Below, piece after piece: positions 45,883-55,295 of a stretch of 64,000 nucleotides of DNA (position 1 is its first letter; each line of letters starts with the position of its first letter). Made by a program: the position numbers and the translations under genes. Below the pieces are notes generated by a model. That model did no database searches, was not told the origin of the DNA, and saw nothing but the letters and a program-made list of their open reading frames with translations. The stretch is taken from assembly GCA_029255685.2 (NCBI GenBank), contig CM055313.2:55157579-55221578 (forward strand), written 5' to 3'. This stretch comes from Silene conica. Taxonomy: Eukaryota > Streptophyta > Magnoliopsida > Caryophyllales > Caryophyllaceae.

Positions 45883-46879
45883 TGTGGGGAATTTCCGTAT
45901 ATTCACCCTTAAAATTTACAGGATTATAACGAAAATTTACATGTGAATAACGTCATAAGATGAAAAACATAAATCGAAAAGAAAGGATGCACAACCTTAG
46001 GTCCTAGCGCGAATGGCCTAAGAACGGGAATCAAAAGAGATTCCCTCCTATAACTTGCACCCAAGATCCGTCTGAGATGATGTCGCGTGTGCTAGAAATA
46101 CTCTCCAATTGCCTTGCAATATGGGGAGAGCTTTTGTGAGTTTTAGATGTGAGATCTAGGTTTTGGGAGAAAGCTGCTCTCAAAACCCTAATTTTTTAGA
46201 ATAATGAAATACCAGTAGTTGACAAAAGGAGAATTCCTCTCCTTTTGTAACCATACTCGGCCGAAACTTCTCATAGGGTGAGAGTGGGCTTTCCACTCTC
46301 ACCTTATTCTAATGCGTGATTCGACCCTAATTGCTAAAATATAATCCGCGGGTTTTAATTATAAATCGTATGCATGTTATCAGATATTAAAGCAGTCGAT
46401 ACATTAATAATGGTCTGATAAGAAAATTATGATATTGTATAATTAGTTCAATTAATATAACTGCTTATATTAATACACGAATTCAATATTTAATTAAATG
46501 TAACCGTTTATATTTAATTTACGAATTAAACATGTAATAAGTATTAGCTAAAATTATTTAATCCGTATTAAATAATTATCTCAACATCTCCTTGACTAAT
46601 TTTATAGTCAATACCTCTGATGAACTGTTTAGTCGTATTCGGCATAAATGTGACTGTATTTTCATACCCTCACATCTCTCAAACATGTCCTATAGGTGTG
46701 ACTTATAGGGACCAGTTGATCACCGCCATCCGTATGACAATAAAGTCAAACTTATCTAGCAAGCCAACCGTTATTGATAAACGTGGATCAACTGATAATA
46801 ATACTGAAGTATGCCCTTGTGATCCTTTAATAGATTTAATAAGTCATTGTACTAACTGTCAAGGACACCAGCCCCAACA
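45883..46879 (-). repeat. Copia 3' LTR
   Basis: The 3' copy in element orientation. Nearly identical to 58235-59214, with small indels (for example about 16 bp present here around GGGTGAGAGTGGG and absent there). The LTRs differ at a few percent by eye, so insertion is not recent. Confidence 0.93.
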
Positions 46880-47738
46880 ATCTCATACTTGTCCGTACAA
46901 GTGTTTGTGCAATGACGTTATCACACTACATGTGGAGGACACCAGCTCCAACAAACACCCACTTGTCCGTACAAGTGTAGATGCGATAACCGATTCTCAT
47001 ATCCTTTTAAAATTTCTCCCACTCAATGTAAAACAATTTGCAAATCCGTATTCGCAAAGGTCGTATTCTACAATCGATCTGTATCAAGAGTGGTTTCCCC
47101 GACTAGAGAGTAACTTAACTGATAAAACGAATCTGTATTCGAGCATGACCATGCATTTCAGTTACTACTCCTCGAGTGGCCCTGAGAAATGATAAAATCC
47201 TGATAAGGGTTTGGATATTTCCCTCAACTCAAATCCTGCAGATGTAAGCGCAACATGAAATAACCCAGTGAAAATCCTCTTGACCCCCATTACGGAAGAC
47301 CGTGGGAAAAAAACCAAAGTTACCCAAAATCTGCCTTAATCTCAAGAGACAGTTGAAAGTCAAAAGAATCGACTCTAAGGAACACTATGGGGGTCCTATC
47401 CATGACCTGGCACCCAATGTTATAAAACATTTAGGACTCCATAACGTTGTCACGATGTGTCCTACAAGATATCCGTATAACTCGCCTTTGTGATTGGACA
47501 TTCAACTGTTTGATTTATGGCTCGTTGAACCCACCATCAACCAACGTCACAAAATGATTACCTGAGTTATCAGCTCAAGTGGGTAATCAAGGACCAAAAA
47601 CGATGTAATGTTAATCAGTTCACTTTGTGGTGTTCAAAATTGTCGTACAACTCCACATGAAAAACAAAACATAAAATATCATAACGATGAGGTTGTAATA
47701 GAGTACACAAGAAAATAATTCTAATTCATAAAAGAGTA
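46880..47738 (-). other. Copia 3' noncoding region with repeated LTR-end-like hairpins
   Basis: Between RNase H and the 3' LTR. The hairpin ACTTGTCCGTACAAGT occurs at 46887-46902 and again at 46961-46976, and a second ACACCAGCTCCAACA (LTR-end-like) lies between them at 46939-46953. A CTCCCACT pyrimidine run near 47026 could be an older polypurine tract. An open frame at 46620-47192 crosses the LTR boundary and is not a gene. Confidence 0.6.
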
Positions 47739-48072
47739 CTACAACTCAGGAACACGTTTAAGTCCCATGGAATTAACGTGCCCTTCATGCTTATCACGTC
47801 GTAATGCTTTAGTGAGAGGATCTGCTATGTTGTCATCCGTAGCGGTCTTATCAATAAATATCTCCTTTTACTCGGACTCAGTTGTAGAATCTGCTGTAAC
47901 ACTTTGTATGGAACTTTTCCAGCTGACAGCAGCGCCATTAAGAGTAAAAATGAATCCAGACTGAGATTTCGAGTCGTCTCGATCCGTTTGGAAGCTAGCA
48001 TCTGCGTAACCAGTGGCGTAGAGCCTCGTGTCGCCTCCATAAGTCAATCCCCAATCTTTAGTCCTCCGTAGG
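47739..48072 (-). pseudogene. Copia RNase H fragment
   Basis: Reads from RRTKDWGLTYGGDTRLYA through GYADASFQTDRDDSKSQSGF, SWKSSIQSVTADSTTESE to a stop, then in phase IADPLTKALRRDKHEGHVNS and a final stop. The stretch between the TTESE motif and IADPLTK is missing about 60 residues compared with normal Copia RNase H, so the fold cannot be complete. Its N-terminal continuation is on the other side of the nested insertion (53924 on). Confidence 0.9.
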
Positions 48073-49647
48073 TGATACGTGTCTATTTTATGATGTTTTA
48101 CATCTATTTTTACACGTATTTGGTCGCTCATTTACTATGTTTTAGCCTTTATTTCCCACAAATTGTGTACTTTCGTATTTTTATGCACTTTTGCAGATTT
48201 ATGCGGAAAAGAAGCAATTTAGCACCAAATTCGTATCCTCAAGTCTTTTGCTTAATTAAGGAATAAATGGAAAGTCAATTGGAGTCAAAATCAAGTACCA
48301 AAAGTCAAACCAAGAGAAAAACCGAAGACTTCCCAGAGGAAGCGGTCGACCGACCACCCAAACGGGTCGGCCGACCAGGCCTGATTTTCATGAAGCCCAA
48401 TTTCCAAGAAAGGCCGGAAATAAAAGAGGTCCAACAAGAAGTGGTCGACCGACCAGTTATACGGGTCGGCTGACCAGATTAAAGCCCATACGATTTCTTT
48501 TCTTTTTCGGAAATAAAGTAGAATTAGAATTTTAAGGAAACTCTTAGTTTTTACCCTATATAAGCCAATCTTGTGATTAGGGTTTGGCATCTGGGATTAT
48601 TTAGATCTTTCATCTATAAAATCCTTTAGTATCAAGTCTTTATTATATTGAGTTTTATTCAAGCTTTAGTTTTGTAATCTTTCAATAGTTCCCAAGTATT
48701 CAATAAAGTTAATTCCGTTCTGCCTTAATTCCAATTGTGGTAATTCCTCTTTGATCTAGTTTTATTATTGTTCCTATTGCTTTTATTACAATTGTTAAGT
48801 TAGAATCCCAAGCCTTATTGAATCTTGCATGCTTAGTTTATTTACTACGTTCTCTATGTTTATTCCCAATTTTATATTCGTCTTAACAGTCATGAGTAGC
48901 TAATTTTCATATGTTAGGATGTAGGGGATAATATGCATAGGTGAATAAAATCCGAAAAACCCGACCTGTAGCAGGACCACGGTCGGCCGACTGGAATAGT
49001 CGGTCGGTCGACCGAGGCCGTGGTCGGCCGACTGGAGTAGCCGGTCGGTCGACCACTCGCGTCTGTTTTCTTATTTCGTCTTTTCTTATAAATTATAATA
49101 TCCTGCAATGAGACCAATAGGAGACTTGTAGGATGTTAGTAATGACCTACCCAAGATTGAAAGATACGGGAAGGGCATTGGTTTACATCTTAAGACGGAT
49201 AGGTTACTAAAGGCTGAAAGGTATGTAACCTGGGATTTAGGAATCACCCTTATTGTTGACACCCAATAATTGTGAGACCTAGGAACTAATAGCACAGGCC
49301 GAAAGGAGCTATTAGGTAGCATAGACCTAAAAAGATATGTTACACCCCCTTACGCGACTGCAATACATGTTGACCTTAGGATTTATTTTACCTTAGCTAT
49401 TTATTACCCAAACATCCTAGCATCCTCTTTATTTATATTTTATTCTCATCTTTTAATTCTTGTTGTATTTTAATCTTTGCTTTAGATATAATAATCAACC
49501 AATCATCCCCAAAATTGTTACCTCAAACATTAACATTAAGACAATAAACATTCCCCACCTCTTTGTGGTTCGACCCTGACTTTCACTATCTATTGTTAAG
49601 GTTAGGAATTATAAATTTATCTTTGGTACCCTCAACGACGGGCATCA
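48073..49647 (+). repeat. 5' LTR of Athila-like element (1575 bp)
   Basis: Starts TGATACGTGTCTATTTTATG and ends CGACGGGCATCA, five bases before the PBS. Very similar to the LTR at 35764-37375. Contains four palindromic modules (48344, 48443, 48981, 49022). Confidence 0.88.
48344..49054 (+). repeat. four 33-nt palindromic modules in the LTR
   Basis: Each is a 12-nt arm, 9-nt spacer and 12-nt arm: 48344-48376, 48443-48475, 48981-49013 and 49022-49054. Arms are GGTCGACCGACC or GGTCGGCCGAC(C/T) paired with GGTCGGTCGACC-type sequences, mostly inverted repeats of each other. Spacer sequences differ; the length is always nine. Confidence 0.95.
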
Positions 49648-49652
49648 AATTT

Positions 49653-49670
49653 TGGCGCCGTTGCCGGGGA
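49653..49670 (+). other. primer-binding site, tRNA-Asp type
   Basis: TGGCGCCGTTGCCGGGGA, the usual Athila/Tat PBS, complementary to the 3' end of tRNA-Asp. Confidence 0.9.
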
Positions 49671-49770
49671 GGTGACGCCAGTGTTTATTGTTTTTTTGTT
49701 TTTGTTTCTCTTTGTTTAAGGAACTTTATGTTCCTTAAACCTTCTCACCTTTTTCTTGTAGTTTCCTCTT

Positions 49771-50031
49771 ATGCGCAGGTCAGTTCAAGGAGAACTCCTA
49801 CCACTTGATCTCGAAATTGAGAGGACTCTTAGGGAAAGAAGAAAGCAACTTCTAGCAAATCAAGAGGGAGGGTCACCATCCTCTTTATTTCAAGAAGACC
49901 TTTTCGAGTTACCACCATATTCACCAAAAACACCACCTTCACAACCAAATTCACCCATCAATCCTTACTTTCACCAAAAACACCATCTTTTACCTACTTT
50001 CCAGTTTTTCCTAAAGAAGAAGATAACATGA
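49771..50031 (+). pseudogene. Athila-like gag N-terminal segment, separate frame
   Basis: MRRSVQGELLPLDLEIERTL matches the start of gag in the related copy at 37503, where it runs in one frame with the rest. Here a frameshift around 49950-49995 sends the frame to a TGA overlapping the next ATG (50028). Either the N-terminus is lost or translation shifts or reinitiates at the overlap. Confidence 0.75.
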
Positions 50032-52643
50032 CAGAGGAAGCTACTATTGCCAGTCACTCTATGCCTCAGGCAAAGGACCTATACAAAGGGTTCACTTTAC
50101 CTGCAGGTACTGGGAAGCCATTCGAGGCCAAGCCTGCCTATATTACTATGGTTGAAAGAAACCAATTTGGAGGCTCGGCCAATGAGGATGCTGCTAAGCA
50201 TATTGAAATCTTCACAGATTACATATGCTCTATAGCACCCCCAGAAGGAGTGACGCAGGACCAGATTAAACAGACCATGTTTATCTTCTCCCTTAGGGAC
50301 TCTGCGAGAGAATGGTACAGAGACCTTGACCGCACTGCTGCGGGAGTTACAGATTGGAACACCTTAGCCCTAGCTTTCTACAGGAAATATTACTCTGCAT
50401 CAAAGACAAATGCTTTAAGAGCGCAGATCACCAATTTCAAGCAAGGTCCCAATGAAGACTTTAGCGAGGCGTGGGACAGGTTCAAGAGACTTGTTCGATC
50501 CATACCACATCACGGATTCGAACAATGGTTTCTTTGCAACCAGTTCTACAATGGCCTCTATGATGACAACAGGGCCTACCTAGATGCTGCAGCTAATGGG
50601 AGATTCCAAGATAATTCAGGAGAGACTAAAGGTCTCAAGTTAATAGAAGATGTTGCTGTGCACCGCGCTGAGCATGGTACTTCCAGAGGAAATCAGAGAA
50701 AATCTGAGTACAACCTGTCAGCAATTGAGGCCTTGACGGCCAAGTTAGAAAAATTTGAAGCTGCAGGAAAGCTCGATCTAGGGAGTGGAAGCAAGGGAGG
50801 AATTTATCAGGTGAACGCCGTTCAGGACGGACCCTTTGCTTGTGAGAGGTGCGGTGGAGAAGGGCATGTGTCAAAGTTCTGTACTTCATCTAATGAAACA
50901 TGTGCCGCTTTTCAGCATTACCGTGGGAACAATTTCTATGATCCAAATAATAACAATGTCCATCCCAACTTAAGGTGGACAATCCAGAATGTTCAAAACC
51001 CACAGCATATGCAACCTCAGCAAAATTCCACATATGTACCCCCACATAAACAAAATTTCCAAAGACCACCTTTCAACCCTCAACCACCTTCCAATCCACC
51101 ACCCAACACAGATGCTCTTATCCAAAATCTTATTGGGTTGGTTCAGAAGGAGTCGCAGGCTAGAGAGGCAGGGATGAAGATGTTAGAGTCCCAGATTGCT
51201 CAGATCGCGAGCAAGAATGACACTAGGGCTCCGGGTCAACTTCCGACCAAGCCAGACCAGAAGAAGGAGACTCTAAACGTCGTAACCCTGCGAAGTGGAG
51301 CTAAAGTGGGGGCTGAGAAAGAAAAAACAGCGAGTAACAGCAAAGTCGGTCGACCGACCGAGGAATCTGGTCGACCGACCGCGGAGCAGGATCCGAAAAT
51401 ATCAGCTGAACAGGAGACTGGTCGACCGACCGAGGATACTGGTCGACCGACCACCGAAGCCGAATCTGAAGTTCCCTTTCGTCCAGAATTGCCGAATAAC
51501 TTACGAGATTTTCTTTTCAGGGGTGACAAGACCCCCAGATTTTTAAAAAGGGCTGCAAATACGGAATCCTCAGCTGCTCCTTTCCCAGAGAGACTCGTGC
51601 CTTCAAAGGAACAGGTATCTTTTGACAAATTTAAAGATGTAATTCGTTCATTAAATGTTCAAGTTCCATTTTTAGAATTAGTTCAACAAGTTCCTTCTTA
51701 TCTTAAATTCATGAGACAGCTTTTGTCAAGAAAAAGGTCTCTAGAAAAGGTTGAGTCGGTGGCTCTCACTGAAGAGTCATCTAGCTTTTTAACTCATGTC
51801 ATTGCCCCTCATAAATTAGAAGACCCTGGAAGTTTTTCTGTCCCCTGTAATATAGGAACCTTCCCAGTAAAAAAGGCTCTATGCGACTTAGGTGCTAGTA
51901 TAAGTGTCATGCCACTAAGCGTTGCCTTAAAGCTAGGAATGACCGAATTTAAAGTGACCAGTATGACAGTCCAGATGGCTGATCGCACCTCAATGGAACC
52001 TGTAGGGGTGTTAGAAAACATCCCTGTGCGTATTGACAGGTTTTTCTTCCCAGTAGACTTTGTTGTTTTGGACATCCCAGAGGATGCCCACATACCCATC
52101 ATTCTAGGAAGACCCTTTCTTCACACTGCAGGTGCCATTATAGATGTAGGCACTGGAACTCTAACCTTCAAAGTAGGCAAACATTCTATCATCTATGGCC
52201 TATCCTATAGGAAGAAGGATGCTATGACCCCCATCACATGCAATGCTATCACTTCTGAAAAGAAGTATGAGGTCATCACTACTTCTCCACCTTTATTACC
52301 TGTTCCTGTATCTGCTTTTACACCTCCGCCCCAGATTGGGAGAAATAGGGAGGAGACTTCTATTTTGACTATTGCAGGAATTGGTTTGGGGAAACCCAAG
52401 GAGAAGGAAGTCATCATCCAGAGAGGAGGAATGGGATGCCTAAGCTATGGAGAAGATGAGGATCCCGACGTCGTGGATCGAGAGGAGAAAAAGAAGAGGA
52501 GGCAGGCTCAAGCAGAGAGACCGTCGCATATGCTTTGCGATGGAGGAAAGAAGATGTGTTTTGCCACTGAAGCAAAAACTGTGGAGACTACGGCGTGCCG
52601 TCAGAAGCCGTGGTCGGATATTTTCCACATCTTCAGCGGATAG
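50028..52643 (+). CDS. Athila-like Gag-protease polyprotein (871 aa)
   Basis: The longest intact frame in the window. In order: retrotransposon Gag domain (about residues 60-210; FSLRDSAREWYRDLDRTA, EAWDRFKRLVRSIPHHGFEQ), a zinc knuckle CERCGGEGHVSKFC (about 271-284, CX2CX4HX4C), a Pro/Gln-rich linker, a GRPT-repeat hinge (about 440-477), and an aspartic protease with CDLGASISVMPLSVALKLG (about 618-636; DLG in place of DTG, as in Athila relatives) and IILGRPFLHTAGAIIDVG. The frame ends at HIFSG without RT. The GRPT repeats are encoded by GGTCGACCGACC arms. Gag would coat element RNA and the protease would process it; RT and integrase must come from elsewhere. The start is the first ATG of this frame, though the native N-terminus probably lies in the preceding frame. 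Confidence 0.92.
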   Translation: MTEEATIASHSMPQAKDLYKGFTLPAGTGKPFEAKPAYITMVERNQFGGSANEDAAKHIEIFTDYICSIAPPEGVTQDQIKQTMFIFSLRDSAREWYRDLDRTAAGVTDWNTLALAFYRKYYSASKTNALRAQITNFKQGPNEDFSEAWDRFKRLVRSIPHHGFEQWFLCNQFYNGLYDDNRAYLDAAANGRFQDNSGETKGLKLIEDVAVHRAEHGTSRGNQRKSEYNLSAIEALTAKLEKFEAAGKLDLGSGSKGGIYQVNAVQDGPFACERCGGEGHVSKFCTSSNETCAAFQHYRGNNFYDPNNNNVHPNLRWTIQNVQNPQHMQPQQNSTYVPPHKQNFQRPPFNPQPPSNPPPNTDALIQNLIGLVQKESQAREAGMKMLESQIAQIASKNDTRAPGQLPTKPDQKKETLNVVTLRSGAKVGAEKEKTASNSKVGRPTEESGRPTAEQDPKISAEQETGRPTEDTGRPTTEAESEVPFRPELPNNLRDFLFRGDKTPRFLKRAANTESSAAPFPERLVPSKEQVSFDKFKDVIRSLNVQVPFLELVQQVPSYLKFMRQLLSRKRSLEKVESVALTEESSSFLTHVIAPHKLEDPGSFSVPCNIGTFPVKKALCDLGASISVMPLSVALKLGMTEFKVTSMTVQMADRTSMEPVGVLENIPVRIDRFFFPVDFVVLDIPEDAHIPIILGRPFLHTAGAIIDVGTGTLTFKVGKHSIIYGLSYRKKDAMTPITCNAITSEKKYEVITTSPPLLPVPVSAFTPPPQIGRNREETSILTIAGIGLGKPKEKEVIIQRGGMGCLSYGEDEDPDVVDREEKKKRRQAQAERPSHMLCDGGKKMCFATEAKTVETTACRQKPWSDIFHIFSG
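51348..51452 (+). repeat. palindromic modules inside the gag reading frame
   Basis: Four GGTCGACCGACC arms at 51348, 51369, 51420 and 51441, in two pairs with the standard 9-nt spacers (GAGGAATCT, GAGGATACT). Here both arms of a pair are direct copies. They translate as GRPT repeats. Confidence 0.95.
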
Positions 52644-53923
52644 TTGTTTTTAAAACTACAGTTTTAAGACTATTTATTTTATGTTGTGTGAAACTTTTTA
52701 GTTCGGTTTGCTAGTAGTTAAGACTTTTAGAATCGTTTTGGCATCTCGCGCATTGTTGGGCGCACATATTTTCTTGCTTTTTCAGGATTTCCGAAGAAAA
52801 GAAGACCTCCAGGACTAAACTGGTCGACCGACCAGAATTCTCAGTCGGTCGACCCGGGGTGCGGTTTCGCAGAATTTTCCACTGTTCACAGGAGGTCGAT
52901 CGACCAGAAACACCGGTCGGTCGACCTACTGTCCCCAGCAGTCTTTCGTTTTCTTCATTGGGACTCGTGAAATCAAATTGGATACTTGAGTGGCACTGCT
53001 GGCCACCAAAACCTCCCAGCTTACGCTGGTTTGGGGAGGTTTTTCTCCTACATCTTTTAACCCAGTGAGTTCTTTCCAGTTTTTCCTTAGTTTTTATTTC
53101 TTTGCATCTTTCCTTTAATTTTCTGAAACCTTTACTTAGGCTAATGCACAATGGGGACATTGTGCGGGTTGGTTTGGGGAATGGTTTCGTGTTACATGCA
53201 TTGCATTTTGTCACACGTTTATTGCATTTCTGTCTTGCATCGTCCTTTTCTTTATTTTCTATATATATACAAAAATCAAAAAAAATTTAAAAAATTTAAA
53301 ATTCCAAAAAATGCACGTTTATTTTAGCATATAGGTCGAGTCGGAACAAAAGTATTTCAAGGATGATTTAGCTATCTCACATGTTTATGCCTTTACCTTG
53401 CCTTGTCAACTTGTTTTAGTATGAAAGTCTTTTGCATATCTACGAGTTTTTGTCAACTTGCATATCTTGAGACTTGACTTATACCTTGGCAACCTACTAT
53501 ACATTCTAAGTTTTAGAGCCTTATTCCTGGTTTCATTCTTAAACCAGTCGTCTAGGATGTGAGTAGTACTCCCCTTGGAACATGTTACATCAATATGCAT
53601 AAACATGAGCTTGAATTGCTATATACTTGTTTTACTTTCTCGTTTTGTGAGTCTTGATACGTGCATTTGGGATCCCTTTTTCTCTTATTTACCCATAAGC
53701 CTTACATAGCCAAAATTGCCTTTTTATTCCCCCAAAACTACATCCCATACTTAGCCTACCCTTCCAAGCTAGTATTTGTGGTCATTGGATTATTTTTTGA
53801 GGCATCTTGGTTTGTATGCTATTATGAGCAAAAAGAGAAAAGAAAGAAAGAAAGAAAGAAAAGAAAAAAAAAACGAAAAAAAAAAAAAAATCCGAAAAAA
53901 TACGAAAGTCAGTCGACCGACCA
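52644..53923 (+). other. 3' noncoding region of the Athila-like element
   Basis: No coding frame. It contains two modules (52822-52854 and 52894-52926), a GGGGACATTGTGCGGGTTGG stretch (about 53153) typical of the Athila post-coding region, and a segment (53440-53800) that matches 32200-32560 of the other Athila element. An A/AAAG-rich run (53828-53890) follows. The last bases are AGTCGACCGACC (53911-53922) plus A, then the target duplication. Confidence 0.8.
52822..52926 (+). repeat. two 33-nt palindromic modules downstream of gag-protease
   Basis: 52822-52854: GGTCGACCGACC, AGAATTCTC, AGTCGGTCGACC. 52894-52926: GGTCGATCGACC, AGAAACACC, GGTCGGTCGACC. Arms are inverted repeats with 9-nt loops. 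Confidence 0.95.
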
Positions 53924-55295
53924 GTAGGTACTTAAGAATGTTTTTCACTGTCATCCAGTGTTGTTCACCTGGATGTGCTTGGAATCGACTTGTCATACTC
54001 AATGCATATGCAACGTATGGACGTGTGCATATCATGGCATACATGATCGATCCTATAGCCGAAGCGTAAGGAATCCGACTCATGCGCTCTTTTTCTTCCG
54101 ATGTCTTAGCTTCTTGAGACTTGCTCAAGTGAAGCCCAGTAGCCATAGGAAGGAACCCTTTCTTGTAGTTCATCATGCTAAATCTCTCTAGAATCTTATC
54201 TATATAAGACTCCTGACTGAGAGATAACATCCGTCGTGATCTATCCCTGTAGATACGGATGCCCAAAATTCTTTGTGCCTCTCCCAGATCTTTCATCTGG
54301 AAATGGTTCTTTAACCATGCTTTAACCGAAGATAAGAGAGGTATGTGATTCCCAATCAGGAGTATGTCATCGACATACAATACTAGGAAGACAATCTTGC
54401 TCCCACTCGACTTGATATATAGACATGGTTCCTTGACTGATCTAATGAAACCATTCTCTTTTATCACTTGGTCGAAACGATGATTCCAACTCCGTGATGC
54501 TTGCTTAAGTCTATAAATCGAACGCTTAAGCTTGCAAACCTTCTTAGGATGTTCAGGATCAATAAAACCTTCGGGCAGTACCATGTACAACTCTTCCTCC
54601 AAATAACCGTTTAAGAAGGCGGTTTTAAGATCCATCTGCCAGATTTCATAGTAATGAAATGCGACAATCGCTAAGATAATCCGAATGGAACGTAGCATGA
54701 CTACGGGTGCAAAGATTTCATCGTAGTGCAAGCCTAGCACTTGGGTGAAACCTTTAGCAACTAGTCGTAGCTTGTGAATATCTTGTTGTCCTTCCACGAC
54801 ATACTTTATCTTGTAGAGCCATTTGCATTGAAGGGGGTGTACCTTTGCAGGTAAGTCCACAAGATCCCACACGTTGTTCTCATACATGGAGTCCATCTCG
54901 GATTGCATGGCTTCTAGCCATAGCTTTGAGTCAGAACTAGTCAGGGCACCTTTATAGGTTGTGGGTTCATTACCCTCTAGGAGTAAGATGTCATCTATGT
55001 CATGTTCCTCGACCATACCAATGTATCTGTTCGGAGGAATAAAGACTCTTCCCGACCTCGTAGGTTCCTCAAGAATATCTACCGCAGCCGAGGTTGAAGG
55101 AACTGCTTCCTCCAATGGTTGCTCGGTAGTTGGTTCTTGAATCTCCGATAGATCGAAGGTTCTATTACTCGACTTGTTCTCGAGAAATTCTTTCTCTAAG
55201 AACGTCGCACTAGCCGCAACAAAAACACGTTGTTCGGTTGGCGAGTAGAAGTAATGACCAAAAGTTCCTTTTGGATAACCTATATAGTATGTCTT
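53924..55295 (-). pseudogene. Copia reverse transcriptase with integrase C-terminal end
   Basis: From right to left: a short integrase C-terminal segment (VKTYYIGYPKGTFGHYFYSP, SATFLEKEFLENK), a variable linker, then RT with LPAKVHPLQCKWLYKIK, QMDLKTAFLNGYLEEELYM, SIYRLKQASRSWNHRFDQVI and the catalytic LYVDDILLIG. It ends at KNILKYL, where the Athila-like element is inserted and RNase H is carried off to 48072. The RT core is open over more than 400 codons. The integrase catalytic core that should precede it is deleted (junction about 55295-55310). Confidence 0.92.

Larger units (their letters stand above)
48073..53923 (+). mobile_element. Athila-like gag-protease retroelement, TSD GTAGG, lacking a 3' LTR
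   Basis: Plus-strand element bounded by identical GTAGG (48068-48072 and 53924-53928). Removing it plus one GTAGG rejoins the Copia RT/RNase H frame exactly (..ILKYL to RRTKD..). It has a 5' LTR (48073-49647), a tRNA-Asp-type PBS (49653-49670), gag with protease (49771-52643) and a noncoding 3' region. No pol and no env are present, so it is non-autonomous. The expected 3' LTR is absent: the right end falls in 3' noncoding sequence matching the Athila-type element at 32400-32560. The insertion is the youngest layer of this nest. Confidence 0.93.

Noticed and set aside
46620..47192. 190-codon open frame
   Set aside because: It runs across the Copia LTR boundary into noncoding 3' sequence in the antisense direction and contains no known motif.
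53657..53923. TGATACGTGCAT as the start of a short 3' LTR of the Athila-like element
   Set aside because: After nine bases it does not match the 5' LTR, no polypurine tract precedes it, and the sequence matches internal 3' sequence of another Athila-type element at 32400-32560.
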